Assembly: GCF_030848565.1 (NCBI RefSeq)
Contig: NZ_JAVDDV010000008.1
Span: 62,001-126,000, forward strand
Source: Natronolimnohabitans sp. A-GB9
GTDB taxonomy: Archaea; Halobacteriota; Halobacteria; Halobacteriales; Natrialbaceae
Direction of reading: 5' to 3'
Length of the DNA stretch: 64,000 nt
Shown here: positions 16,445 through 24,632 of the stretch, one piece after another
Position numbering within the stretch: the first letter of the stretch is position 1
How the letters are laid out: each line of letters opens with the position of its first letter
The notes under the pieces: model-generated
Told to the model about the DNA's origin: nothing
Database searches by the model: none
The model's input: the letters and a program-made list of their open reading frames with translations, nothing else
Program-made: the position numbers and the translations under genes

Positions 16445-17215
16445 ATGTCCATGCACGGTTCGCTCACGTTCGTCCCGAGCGTCCACTTCTCGCCGACACA
16501 TCGCCGTCGTGTCCGAGAGACGATCCGCGACGTCGATCCGGATCTCGTCGCCGTCGAACTCGACGACCGACGGTACGATCGCATCGAGGGGACACGCCGA
16601 CCGGGCGACGTGCTGTCGGACGCGCTTCCGCCGGCGACGGCGGCCGCCTACAACGTCCTCCGGACGATTCAGCGGACGATCGTCCGGTTCTACGGACTCG
16701 ATCCCGGCGAGACCGACATGGAGGCAGCCATCGAGACCGCCGCCGAACTCGAGACTGCCGTCGCGCTCATCGACGAGCCGATCGGGGAGATCATCGATGC
16801 GCTTACGTCCCGCGTCGGTCCGGAGCTCGTCCCGAAACTGTTCGTCCGCGCCCAGCGGCTGGATCCGAGCCAGCAGGCCCGACAGATCGAACTGCTCACG
16901 CTCCCGTTACAGGACGTCACCTCCGGCGAAGACGTCCAACCGGCGATCGAGCAACTGCGACTGTTGTGTCCCGAAGTGACGGACGTCCTGATCGACCGGC
17001 GCGATCGCGCGATGGCCCGTCGGCTCCACGCGTTACGCCGGGAGGGCCACGACGTCGTCGTCGTCATCGGAGCCGGCCACCATCTCGGGATCGAAGAACG
17101 GCTGGCAGACCTCGAGTCGACCGAGAGCGGCGACTCCGAAGCAACACACGACGAGACGGTGAGCGTACCGATCCGTTCGCCGTCTCGAGACGTCACTCGG
17201 ATTCCGATCGACTGA
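16445..17215 (+). CDS. TraB/PrgY-type domain protein
   Basis: The 256-residue product begins with SLTFVPSVHFSPTHRRRVRE and PDLVAVELDDRRYDRI, the conserved N-terminal block of TraB/PrgY/GumN proteins. It also has LPKLF-like and VIGAGHHLGIEERL motifs near the C-terminus. Unlike many archaeal TraB homologues it has no C-terminal membrane domain, so it is a short soluble form. Biochemical activity of the family is uncertain, and peptide binding or hydrolysis has been proposed. The stop codon TGA is the first base triplet of a half-copy of repeat A. Confidence 0.75.
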   Translation: MSMHGSLTFVPSVHFSPTHRRRVRETIRDVDPDLVAVELDDRRYDRIEGTRRPGDVLSDALPPATAAAYNVLRTIQRTIVRFYGLDPGETDMEAAIETAAELETAVALIDEPIGEIIDALTSRVGPELVPKLFVRAQRLDPSQQARQIELLTLPLQDVTSGEDVQPAIEQLRLLCPEVTDVLIDRRDRAMARRLHALRREGHDVVVVIGAGHHLGIEERLADLESTESGDSEATHDETVSVPIRSPSRDVTRIPID

Positions 17216-17229
17216 GACGGACCGCTGTC
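17213..17229. repeat. Half-copy A8 of palindromic family A, overlapping a stop codon
   Basis: TGAGACGGACCGCTGTC begins with the TGA stop of the TraB-like gene and matches the outer arm of family A. No clear partner arm follows. Confidence 0.6.
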
Positions 17230-17269
17230 CGTACGAGTTCGATGTGGCGATCGAACCATCCGACACGTG

Positions 17270-17398
17270 TTATCCGTCCAGATATTCGATGGCCTCCTCG
17301 TCGGTCACCTGGCCGAACTCGCGATAGAACTGCCCGCCCGGAACGTCCTCGAGTTCGTCGGCGAGTCGTTCGCCGGCGTCGGTTCTGTCGTCGAACAT
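17270..17398 (-). CDS. Possible 42-residue protein
   Basis: A short frame starting ATG 17398 encodes MFDDRTDAGERLADEL and ends EEAIEYLDG. It has haloarchaeal codon use and acidic composition. The first 16 residues resemble the N-terminus of phosphoribosyltransferase-like proteins, but no PRPP-binding domain follows. It may be a genuine micro-protein or the remnant of a deleted gene. It lies between two palindromic repeats. Confidence 0.4.
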   Translation of the reverse strand: MFDDRTDAGERLADELEDVPGGQFYREFGQVTDEEAIEYLDG

Positions 17399-17437
17399 GG
17401 TTCCGATCTGGGCTACGATGACCAGTTACTATGTGTT

Positions 17438-17492
17438 GTACTGTCGACCAGCAGGCAGTGACCCGTCGATGAATCGTGCTGTCCGACAGTAT
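17438..17492. repeat. Short palindromic repeat B3
   Basis: A 55-bp compact copy of family B with GTACTGTCGACCAGCAGGC at one end and CGTGCTGTCCGACAGTAT at the other. Compared with B1 and B2 (109 bp), the central part is deleted. Confidence 0.65.
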
Positions 17493-17572
17493 AGTGTGCC
17501 ACTCGACGTCTCCCGAAGGCGACCGGAACACGCCTGCCGAATCCCTACCCGGCGGGACTCGAGAGAACCTGT

Positions 17573-18349
17573 ATGGCTCGTCTGCAGCGGACGCTCTCGA
17601 ACATCTCCGAAGACAGCGAAACCGACAACGGCCGCGTCGGCATCGTCGCTGGCGCAATCGAGTACCCCAACCAGCCCGCGCTCGCCGGCCGCGCGGCGCT
17701 GCGAACCGGCTCGGATCACGTCCGGGCGTTCGTCGCCGACCCGATCTACGAGGTCGTCGCGAGTCACGACCCCAATTTACTGGTCGACCGCTACGCGGGC
17801 GAACAGTTCGAGGAGAGCGCGGTCGAACGCACCCGCGAACTGAGCGAGTGGGCCGACGCGCTCGTGATCGGTCCCGGACTCGTCGACGCCGACGCCGATG
17901 CCGTTCGCGAGACGATCGACTGCGTCGACATCCCGACCGTCGTCGACGCGCTCGCGATCGAACCCGCTCTCGAGGCCGACCTCTCGAACGCCGTGCTCAC
18001 TCCAAGCGGATCGGAAGACGATGCGATCAAAGAGGCCTACGGCACACTCGAGGCGTTCTCGAAGGAGACGGGCGCGGTTGTCGTACTGACCGGTGACACC
18101 GACGAGATCGTGGCCGACGGCGAGCGGCTCCGTAACGAGACAGGGACCTCGGCGTTGACGGTCGCCGGAACGGGTGACACGTTAGCCGGTATCACCGCTT
18201 CCCTGCTTGGTCAGGGGATGAACCGCCGCGACGCGGCGGAACTGGGCGCGTGGATCCTCGGGAAGACCGGCGAGTTGGCGACGGCCGAGTACGGCCCGGG
18301 CGTTCTCACGACGGACGTCATCGACCGGATTCCGGACACGATCCGCTAG
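17573..18349 (+). CDS. nnrD: ADP-dependent NAD(P)H-hydrate dehydratase
   Basis: The 258-residue product is a stand-alone YjeF C-terminal (ribokinase-like) domain. It shows VGIVAGAIEYPNQPALAGRAA, the ALVIGPGL turn, VVLTGDTDEI and the nucleotide/anion-hole motif VAGTGDTLAGI near residue 200. This enzyme uses ADP to dehydrate damaged NAD(P)H hydrates. The epimerase partner domain (NnrE) is not fused and not in the window. ATG 17573 was chosen because it precedes the first conserved strand by about 20 residues. The TAG stop lies within the CTAG end of repeat C1. Confidence 0.85.
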   Translation: MARLQRTLSNISEDSETDNGRVGIVAGAIEYPNQPALAGRAALRTGSDHVRAFVADPIYEVVASHDPNLLVDRYAGEQFEESAVERTRELSEWADALVIGPGLVDADADAVRETIDCVDIPTVVDALAIEPALEADLSNAVLTPSGSEDDAIKEAYGTLEAFSKETGAVVVLTGDTDEIVADGERLRNETGTSALTVAGTGDTLAGITASLLGQGMNRRDAAELGAWILGKTGELATAEYGPGVLTTDVIDRIPDTIR

Positions 18350-18433
18350 TCCCGTTCCACCCGTCGACTGCTGGGTGAACGCAGCCGACGACCATCGAGT
18401 TCACCCAGCAGTGCAGGCGTGGACCGCCACTAG
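18347..18433. repeat. 87-bp palindromic repeat C1 with CTAG ends
   Basis: It starts with the TAG stop of the preceding gene and ends in CACTAG; both ends lie in CTAG. The inner stem is CTGCTGGGTGAA and TTCACCCAGCAG (12 bp, perfect), enclosing the loop CAGCCGACGACCATCGA (18382-18398). The outer arms are related but not identical (CCGTTCCACCCGTCGA against TGCAGGCGTGGACCG). Confidence 0.85.
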
Positions 18434-18475
18434 AGGGAAATCAGTATCAGTCTCTCTCCCGTCAGGTTCCCGCAC

Positions 18476-19150
18476 ATGTCCGACTCGAGTGTCCGGTCGA
18501 CGACACGGAACGGTGGCGAGATCTCCCATCCGCTTTTCGCCACGCTGTACGAGCTCTCTCCGCAGGGGTTCTTACTCGCTCCCCACCGAGAGTATCTCGC
18601 CGACGACCTCTCGGGGCGCGTCCTCGACCTCGGCTGTGGAACCGGTGACATGTTCCCGTTCGTTGCCGACGCCGCGGGCGATGACCTCGAGTACCACGCC
18701 GTCGAACCCGATCCGCACATGCGAACGCGGGCGGCCGAACGGGCCCGCGAGGTCGGTCTCCCGGTCGATCTCAGAGGGGACCGCGCCGAAGCGCTTCCCT
18801 ACCCCGACGACAGCTTCGACGTCGTTCTCAGCGGGATGGTCTTCTGTACGATCCACGATCCCGACGCCGCCCTCGCGGAAGTCGCCCGTGTGTTGAAACC
18901 CGGCGGTGAGTTTCGCTTCCTCGAGCACGTCCACGCCGACGGCTGGCAGGGAACCGGTCAGGAACTACTGAATCCCGTCTGGAAACGCGTCGCGGGTGGC
19001 TGTCAGCTCACCCGGGAGACGGTCCCGCGGTTCGTCGGCCACGAGGCCTTTTCCGTCGCGGAGATCGAACGACTCGAGTTCGGGATCTTTCCGGCGACGC
19101 CGTTCGTCCGTGGGACGCTGTGTCGCCGTCGTGGCGGACTGGTCGGATAA
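18476..19150 (+). CDS. Class I SAM-dependent methyltransferase
   Basis: The 224-residue product has the SAM-binding motif I VLDLGCGTGDMFPF at about residues 44-57, acidic motif II in YHAVEPDPHM, motif III with DRAEALPYPDDSFDVVLS, and the post-motif ARVLKPGGEFRFLEHV. This pattern is typical of UbiE/Coq5-like small-molecule methyltransferases. The substrate is not evident. It follows repeat C1 and precedes a small membrane protein. Confidence 0.85.
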   Translation: MSDSSVRSTTRNGGEISHPLFATLYELSPQGFLLAPHREYLADDLSGRVLDLGCGTGDMFPFVADAAGDDLEYHAVEPDPHMRTRAAERAREVGLPVDLRGDRAEALPYPDDSFDVVLSGMVFCTIHDPDAALAEVARVLKPGGEFRFLEHVHADGWQGTGQELLNPVWKRVAGGCQLTRETVPRFVGHEAFSVAEIERLEFGIFPATPFVRGTLCRRRGGLVG

Positions 19151-19239
19151 CGGCCGGTTCGAACGCGTTCCTCGTCGTGACGGGGGACCCGGAGCCTGCA
19201 GGTGGAACCGTTTCCCACGCGTCTCTTCAAGTGGAAGAT

Positions 19240-19527
19240 ATGTCCGACCCGGATCGAGAGCCAACGGAGAAACCCACGACCTCGAAGGCGGAGGCCGAAG
19301 CGGAAGGCCAGTGGATGGCCCGCAACTGGATCGGGATCGCCGTCGTCTCGATCCTGGCGCTGCTGTTAATCGTGGTCGCGGCGATGCAGGTCACCGGCGT
19401 CATGGACGTCTTCGCGCCGATCGCCGAGACCGAGACCCAGCAGTGGGGCATCCTCTTCGGCCTCGCGATCGTTCTGATAATCCTTGCCGGCTGGAGCTGG
19501 ACGGCGATCGCTCAGAGTAACCGATAA
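19240..19527 (+). CDS. Small two-span membrane protein
   Basis: The 95-residue product has an acidic N-terminal tail of about 24 residues, then two hydrophobic segments (about 30-50 and 68-90) and the end SNR. I recognise no family. The ATG at 19240 removes an upstream stretch with no protein-like character. It could be a conserved haloarchaeal membrane protein of unknown role. Confidence 0.6.
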   Translation: MSDPDREPTEKPTTSKAEAEAEGQWMARNWIGIAVVSILALLLIVVAAMQVTGVMDVFAPIAETETQQWGILFGLAIVLIILAGWSWTAIAQSNR

Positions 19528-19654
19528 CGCGTCCGCAGGCGCCGACCGACGAACCGACGTTCGAACGGCGACCACCGACCGACCACACCATGTCGTGGGC
19601 GAGCCGGCGAACCGATCTCGTTTTCACCGACACTCATACTGCCGGACAGCAGTG

Positions 19655-20491
19655 TTACTGCTCGCCCGCCTCGAGGATCTCCCGGTCTCGGATCCACGCG
19701 TCCGCGCCGAACTTCCGGTCGGCGAGGTCGTCCGCAGCCGCGAGTTCGTCCTCGCGCCACGACCCTGCCTCGGCAGTACACCACTCGCCCAGTGCCGTCG
19801 CGAGCGTGTCGACGGCGTCCTCGCGGTCGATCCCGGCCTCCTCGCGAACGCTCGTTACCCGGTCGGTAACGATCTCGGGCTCGAGGTCCGCATCGAAGAC
19901 GCCGACGTGGTGGTCGGGCTTGCGGTCGTAACTGATCGAGCCGTGCTGGATGACGACGTCGCGCTGGCGGTACTGGGCGTTGCCGCTGATCTTCCGGGTG
20001 TCGCCGCTCGCAGCCGCTGGCGCAACGACGTCGTGTGCCGGGTTGATGTCCCGCAGATAGCAGGAGGGCTGGTAGATCGACGCCTGTTCGACGCTCGCGA
20101 AGGCCGCGTCGACGCCCATCCGCTCGAGTCCCTCGAGGATCGGCTCACAGAACAGTTCGTAACAGTCCATCAGATCGCTTGGCACTTCCGCGGCCGGCGC
20201 GACGATCGTATACGAGATATCGGCGGTCCGGTCGTGGTAGATCCCGCCACCGCCGGTCTGTCGTCGGGTGACGTCGATCCCCTCCCGGTCGCAGTACGCC
20301 CAGTCGACGGTATCGGCGTCCTGCCGGTAGCCAAGCGACAGCGTGCTCGGCTCCCACGAGTAGACCCGGACCGTCCGCAGGTCGTCCTCGAGGGCCGTCT
20401 TGGCCGCGACTTCCTCGAGGGCCATCTGGACGGCCCCCTCGCGGGGCTCGTCTCGGATCAGCCGCCACTCCCGATCGGCGAGTTCGCTCAT
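19655..20491 (-). CDS. Lipoate-protein ligase A family protein
   Basis: The 278-residue product has the BPL/LPL catalytic fold. It shows LSLGYRQD, the binding-loop motif RRQTGGGGIYHD, SYTIVAP, and KISGNAQYR with the catalytic lysine region. Family members attach lipoate or octanoate to E2 and GcvH proteins using ATP. The C-terminal 60 residues may correspond to the accessory domain, which in archaea is often a separate protein. The precise reaction (ligase or octanoyltransferase) is not certain. The start ATG 20491 is divergent from RIO2 with 251 bp between. Confidence 0.85.
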   Translation of the reverse strand: MSELADREWRLIRDEPREGAVQMALEEVAAKTALEDDLRTVRVYSWEPSTLSLGYRQDADTVDWAYCDREGIDVTRRQTGGGGIYHDRTADISYTIVAPAAEVPSDLMDCYELFCEPILEGLERMGVDAAFASVEQASIYQPSCYLRDINPAHDVVAPAAASGDTRKISGNAQYRQRDVVIQHGSISYDRKPDHHVGVFDADLEPEIVTDRVTSVREEAGIDREDAVDTLATALGEWCTAEAGSWREDELAAADDLADRKFGADAWIRDREILEAGEQ

Positions 20492-20712
20492 ACCTCTGTA
20501 GAGGCCGACCCGCGAGTTAGTGGTTGCGACGATCTCCGTCGGGCGGATCGAACGAATATCGAGTTCGATATCGCAGTATAGAATTTATCACTGGTGGTGG
20601 CCGACGTTCGAGCCACGAGGACAACGGTACCGATCGATGACGGGTTCCCTGTATCAGCCATGGGCACGAGAGAAATCGAACCATCCGCCGCTCTGATCGT
20701 CTCGTCACGACG

Positions 20713-20720
20713 TTTTTACG
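20713..20720 (+). promoter_or_regulatory. TATA box of RIO2
   Basis: TTTTTACG ends 23 nt before ATG 20743, consistent with a leaderless transcript. Confidence 0.5.
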
Positions 20721-20742
20721 TGCCCGACGGTTACTACGGGTT

Positions 20743-21651
20743 ATGGTGCGGAACGTCGCCGGATTACTGCCGGAACTCGAGGACGAAGACTTCTATCTCC
20801 TCTCGGGGGTCGAACAGGGAATGCGCTTCTCCGAGTGGGTCCAACGCGAGAAACTCCCGAAGTTCTCGGACCTGACCGAAGAAGAGGTCGACTACCGCCT
20901 CGAGCGCTGTCTGAAACGCGGATTGATCGAGAAGAAAACGATTCAGTACGAGGGATATACCCTCCAGTTCGAGGGTTACGACGCCCTGGCCCTGCGGACG
21001 CTGGTCCAGCGGGAGACGATCAGCGAGTTCGGCTCGCCGCTTGGCGTCGGCAAGGAAAGTGACGTCTACGAGGTTCGCTCTTACAAACCGCTGGCGCTGA
21101 AATACCACCGCGAGGGGTATACGAACTTCCGGGAGGTACACAAGGAACGCGACTACGCATCGGAAAACGAACACGTCTCCTGGATGTACACCGCCCGGAA
21201 GGCCGCCGAACGGGAACACGACATCTTAGAGACCCTTTATCCCGACGTCTCGGTACCCCAACCGATCGATCAGAACCGCCACGCCATCGTCATGGAGAAG
21301 ATGGACGGCGTCGAACTCTCCCGGACGAGACTCGAGGCCGACCAGGTACTCGGCGTCCTCGATCTGCTCGTCGAGGAGATTGCTAACGCGTACGCAAGCG
21401 GCTACGTCCATGCCGACATGAGCGAGTACAACGTCTTCGTCAACGAAGCGGGCGTGAAGATCTTCGACTGGCCCCAGGCGGTGACGACCGACCACGAGAA
21501 CGCCAGCGAGTTCCTCCGGCGCGATCTGACAAACATCGTCGGCTACTTCCGTCGCAAGTATCCCCAACACGTCCCCGAGGGGATCGACAGTGACGATGTC
21601 GCCGACGCGATCGAAGCCGGAACGTTCGAAAGCGTCGAGGCGGACGTTTAG
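20743..21651 (+). CDS. rio2: RIO2-type serine/threonine protein kinase
   Basis: The 302-residue product is the archaeal RIO2 kinase. The N-terminal winged helix (about 5-85) is followed by the RIO kinase domain with GVGKESDVYE (flexible P-loop), ALKYHREGYTNFREV, the catalytic YVHADMSEYNVFV and the metal-binding IFDWPQAV. RIO2 acts in small ribosomal subunit maturation. The start gives the normal length and carries a TATA box at the right distance. The downstream gap holds palindromic element E. Confidence 0.95.
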   Translation: MVRNVAGLLPELEDEDFYLLSGVEQGMRFSEWVQREKLPKFSDLTEEEVDYRLERCLKRGLIEKKTIQYEGYTLQFEGYDALALRTLVQRETISEFGSPLGVGKESDVYEVRSYKPLALKYHREGYTNFREVHKERDYASENEHVSWMYTARKAAEREHDILETLYPDVSVPQPIDQNRHAIVMEKMDGVELSRTRLEADQVLGVLDLLVEEIANAYASGYVHADMSEYNVFVNEAGVKIFDWPQAVTTDHENASEFLRRDLTNIVGYFRRKYPQHVPEGIDSDDVADAIEAGTFESVEADV

Positions 21652-21669
21652 GACCCGCCGGTTCAGCCC

Positions 21670-21763
21670 GCTTCTCGAGCGATCGCCGTAGCGACCTGGC
21701 CAGTACGATCGCGACCGAGAATCGGGAATCGCTGTTTTACACTACGGGCGTTACTCGAGAAGC
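21670..21763. repeat. Palindromic element E
   Basis: A 94-bp imperfect palindrome with perfect 10-nt ends GCTTCTCGAG and CTCGAGAAGC. Complementarity continues inward (CGCCGTAG against CTACGGGCG). It starts 19 bp after the RIO2 stop and could be its 3' end or terminator. I saw no second copy in the window. Confidence 0.55.
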
Positions 21764-21920
21764 GACGGATAACAGCCGCTCGACCTGCTTATCAAACAAA
21801 CCAGTTATCGCTATATGGAACGTCGATGTCCCCATCTCGATGACGCCTTTTCAAGGAGCTGGACAGTCGTCCCGAACGATGGATGAATGAACTATTTCGC
21901 TCCTTCACGTACATCTGAGC

Positions 21921-22454
21921 ATGGGTGAGAATGTCAACCAATCATTCGACGGCGTCGGCGTCTGGGGTGGCGGCTTTACCGGCGGCCTGGTCGGTGGCAT
22001 CGCCATGGGGCTGGTTCTTCACCTCGGTGCGGACCTGATCGAACTACTCGGCGGACTCGCACCGGTTCCAGGGACAGCGGTCGGCGCCGGGTGGACGATC
22101 CACCTGATCTTGAGCGTCCTGTTCGGGCTGGTGTTCGCCGCCATCGCCTCGAGTCGACTCGTCGGGGAACTGGCGACCTCGTTTACCGACTACGTGATCG
22201 TCGGGCTGATCTTCGCGGCGGTCCTCGGCCTCTTCGCTGGTGGATTCTTGTTCCCGTTGGCGATGGAACGAGCCGGGGTAGCGGCGCTGCCACTGCCGTT
22301 CCTGCCGGTGCCCGGCGTCGCCGGCGAACTGTTCAGCGCGTTGCTGTTCGGACTCGGCCATCTCGTCTACGGACTAGTGTTGGGCGCCGTCTTCGCGACG
22401 GTCAACGGGATCACGCCAAGCGGCGTCGGCGAGTACGTCCCTCTCGAGCGGTGA
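21921..22454 (+). CDS. Four-span membrane protein of unknown function
   Basis: The 177-residue product is glycine-rich and strongly hydrophobic with four likely membrane segments (about 15-38, 53-75, 88-110 and 133-160). The soluble parts are short. Similar haloarchaeal proteins are usually annotated as hypothetical. The ATG at 21921 starts MGENVNQSFDG. No motif suggests transport or enzymatic function. Confidence 0.7.
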   Translation: MGENVNQSFDGVGVWGGGFTGGLVGGIAMGLVLHLGADLIELLGGLAPVPGTAVGAGWTIHLILSVLFGLVFAAIASSRLVGELATSFTDYVIVGLIFAAVLGLFAGGFLFPLAMERAGVAALPLPFLPVPGVAGELFSALLFGLGHLVYGLVLGAVFATVNGITPSGVGEYVPLER

Positions 22455-22565
22455 GGTTCGGGGCCGACGACTCCACTCCGAACCGGTCGCTTGCGTGCGA
22501 AGTTCGAAGCCCTTATACTCGAGAGTTGGCTACGCTGTCGTAGACTCGCTGAGTCGCGGGCATCA

Positions 22566-22656
22566 GCGGGCACCTGTTCGGCATCGACGCCACCACAGGT
22601 CGGGATGTGATCCGCGGGGCTTGGCCCCGGTCGGGATTGAACCAGGAAACGCCCGC
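22566..22656 (+). ncRNA. Putative structured leader RNA of L15e
   Basis: The 91-nt region can close on itself. GCGGGC (22566-22571) pairs perfectly with GCCCGC (22651-22656). Inside, ACCTGT (22572-22577) pairs with ACAGGT (22595-22600), enclosing a smaller GGC/GCC hairpin, and CGGGGC pairs with GCCCCG (22615-22629) around a TTG loop. The closing helix ends one base before the Shine-Dalgarno-like AGGTGA of L15e. Most genes here have no such leader, which suggests ribosomal-protein autoregulation; that function is inference. Confidence 0.5.
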
Positions 22657-22662
22657 AGGTGA
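22657..22662 (+). promoter_or_regulatory. Ribosome binding site of L15e
   Basis: AGGTGA, 5 nt before ATG 22668, complements the 3' end of archaeal 16S rRNA. It fixes the start at MAKSF rather than at the upstream in-frame ATG 22659, which lies inside the site. Confidence 0.7.
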
Positions 22663-22667
22663 TTACG

Positions 22668-23258
22668 ATGGCAAAAAGCTTCTACTCCCACATCAAGGAC
22701 GCATGGAAAGACCCCGACGACGGTAAGCTCGGGGAACTGCAGTGGCAGCGAAAACAGGAATGGCGAGACCAGGGCGCAATCGAGCGTATCGAACGCCCGA
22801 CCCGCCTGGACAAGGCGCGTGAGCTCGGCTACAAGGCCAAGCAGGGCATCATCATGACCCGCGTGTCGGTCCGCAAAGGGACCGCGCGAAAGGAACGATT
22901 CACGGCCGGACGCCGTACCAAGCGCCAGGGTGTCAACCGCATCGGGCGGCGCAAGAACATCCAGCGCATCGGCGAGGAGCGCGTCTCCCGGAAGTACCCC
23001 AACCTGCGGGTGCTCAACAGCTACTGGGTCGGAGAAGACGGCAGCCAGAAGTGGTTCGAAGTGATCCTCGTCGATCCGAACCACCCTGCGATCGAGAACG
23101 ACGACGACCTCAACTGGATCTGTGACGACTCCCACCAGAACCGCGCCTTCCGCGGGCTCACCAACGCCGGCAAGGACAACCGCGGTCTGAACAACCGCGG
23201 CAAGGGTGCCGAGAAGGTCCGCCCGTCCAACACCGGCGGCCAGGGTCGCGCGAAGTAA
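22668..23258 (+). CDS. rpl15e: 50S ribosomal protein L15e
   Basis: The 196-residue basic protein matches archaeal/eukaryotic L15e throughout: MAKSFYSHIKDAW, RPTRLDKARELGYKAKQG, RVSVRKGTARKERFTAGR, RIGEERVSRKYPNLRVLNSYWVGEDG and a C-terminal GLTNAGKDNRGLNNRGKG tail. It is a component of the large ribosomal subunit. Its basic composition contrasts with the acidic proteins around it, as expected. The leader shows a possible regulatory structure and a good Shine-Dalgarno site. Confidence 0.97.
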   Translation: MAKSFYSHIKDAWKDPDDGKLGELQWQRKQEWRDQGAIERIERPTRLDKARELGYKAKQGIIMTRVSVRKGTARKERFTAGRRTKRQGVNRIGRRKNIQRIGEERVSRKYPNLRVLNSYWVGEDGSQKWFEVILVDPNHPAIENDDDLNWICDDSHQNRAFRGLTNAGKDNRGLNNRGKGAEKVRPSNTGGQGRAK

Positions 23259-23432
23259 CGCCGATCGCCGCAGCGACACCGATTTTTCTTCGAGACGAGC
23301 CTCGATCCGATCCTCGAGCGGTCAGTACACGCCGTCTTCGAGTTGGACTCTCGAGCGATCGCGCCGTCTACGGGGCGATGTCCGTCCGCCGTCGGGCGGG
23401 GACTTATTTCGGATGCCCGTGTAGGGTGATCT

Positions 23433-23867
23433 ATGCCAGATCACGTTCTCGTCCCGATCGACGAATCGGAGCGTTCGACACAGGCCCTCGAGTTCGCATG
23501 TGAAGAGTATCCCGACGCCCGAATCACGGCCTTGCACGTCCTCGACCCGGGCGATCTCTATGCGGCGACAGGAGTCGAAGGCGGGACGATGGCGAACTAC
23601 GACGCGATTCAACAACACCACGAGAACCGGGCCGAAGAGCTGCTGAACCAGGCACGCGAGATGGCCGCCGATCACGACGTCGAGATCGAGACCGACCACG
23701 TCGTCGGCGGGATTTCGCGGTCGATCGTCGACTACGCCGACGAACACGACGCCGACCACGTCGTGATCGGAAGCCACGGCCGGACGGGCGCGAGCCGCAT
23801 CCTGCTTGGTAGCGTCGCCGAGAAGGTCGCCCGTCGATCACCGGTTCCGGTGACGATCGTTCGGTAG
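23433..23867 (+). CDS. Universal stress protein (UspA family)
   Basis: The 144-residue product is a single UspA domain. It begins HVLVPIDESERSTQALEFA, has ITALHVLDP, and ends with the ATP-binding motif GSHGRTGASRILLGSVAEKV, followed by SPVPVTIVR. Such proteins bind ATP and dimerise; the stress they respond to is usually unknown. It stands alone, convergent with the glutamate mutase subunit gene. Confidence 0.92.
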   Translation: MPDHVLVPIDESERSTQALEFACEEYPDARITALHVLDPGDLYAATGVEGGTMANYDAIQQHHENRAEELLNQAREMAADHDVEIETDHVVGGISRSIVDYADEHDADHVVIGSHGRTGASRILLGSVAEKVARRSPVPVTIVR

Positions 23868-23985
23868 TACGGCCGACACTATTTCTGCCCGTTCGCACCC
23901 GCCGTCCGTACTCGAGGTCCGACTCTGAATCGCGTGGTTGCCGTCGCTGTCGGACTGACGTGAAATTACGAGACGCGATATCGAT

Positions 23986-24435
23986 CTACGCGGAGACGGT
24001 CTGGCTCTCCTGTTCGGACTCCGAGGAGCGCATGTCCAGGTCAGCCCGGAGCGCCTCGATCGCGTCTTCGGGGTCGGTTTCGGAGTCAAAGACCCGATCG
24101 AAGCCCATCTCGCGGAAGAACGTTCGGGTTTCCTCGAAGTCGTCCTGTCCGACGGCGAGGTTGCCGCCGATGTAGGTGGTGACGTCCTCGAGACCAGCGT
24201 CGACGATCCGCTGGTGGAAGCCCTGACAGTCCTGTTTGGCGTGACCGTAGAGCGAGGAAACGAGTACAGCCTCGGCGTCGTGTTCGGTCGCGGCGTCGAT
24301 GAACTCCTCTTGGGAGGTCTGCACACCGAGGTTGACGACGTCGAATCCCGCGGCATCGAACGCCTGTTCCAGGATGGTGATCCCGACGACGTGGGCGTCG
24401 GAGCCGATCACGCCGAGGATGACTGTCTTCGTCAT
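23986..24435 (-). CDS. glmS: Methylaspartate (glutamate) mutase, small B12-binding subunit
   Basis: The 149-residue product is a cobalamin-binding subunit with the base-off motif DAHVVG (Asp13, His15, Gly18), VNLGVQTSQEEFI, and VLVSSLYGHAKQDCQGF, matching the sigma subunit of glutamate mutase. With GlmE it converts glutamate to 3-methylaspartate, the key step of the haloarchaeal methylaspartate cycle for acetyl-CoA assimilation. No glmE or methylaspartate ammonia-lyase gene is next to it here, so its partners must lie elsewhere. A TATA box lies 28 nt upstream. Confidence 0.9.
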   Translation of the reverse strand: MTKTVILGVIGSDAHVVGITILEQAFDAAGFDVVNLGVQTSQEEFIDAATEHDAEAVLVSSLYGHAKQDCQGFHQRIVDAGLEDVTTYIGGNLAVGQDDFEETRTFFREMGFDRVFDSETDPEDAIEALRADLDMRSSESEQESQTVSA

Positions 24436-24462
24436 GTTCGTACCACCACAAACTGCGGGGAT

Positions 24463-24471
24463 CTACATAAA
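24463..24471 (-). promoter_or_regulatory. TATA box of glmS
   Basis: CTACATAAA on the plus strand (TTTATGTAG on the coding strand), 28 nt before ATG 24435. Confidence 0.55.
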
Positions 24472-24632
24472 CCTAATGATTCATCATGTAAGTACTCGCC
24501 AGAGGATGAAGATTTCCTCTAGCAGGATCTCTCGAGGGAAATTCACGCGCCCACAGCAATGAATGAAAAGTGCTAGCAACCTGCATTCGGAGGACGATAC
24601 GCTCGACCGTTCGAACGGCTGGTATCGCGTTC

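Noticed and set aside
22632-22645. GGGATTGAACC resembles the reverse complement of a tRNA T-loop (GGTTCAATCCC), suggesting a minus-strand tRNA before L15e.
   Set aside because: On the minus strand the acceptor and anticodon arms would have to lie within the L15e coding sequence and no cloverleaf forms. The region folds better as the L15e leader on the plus strand.
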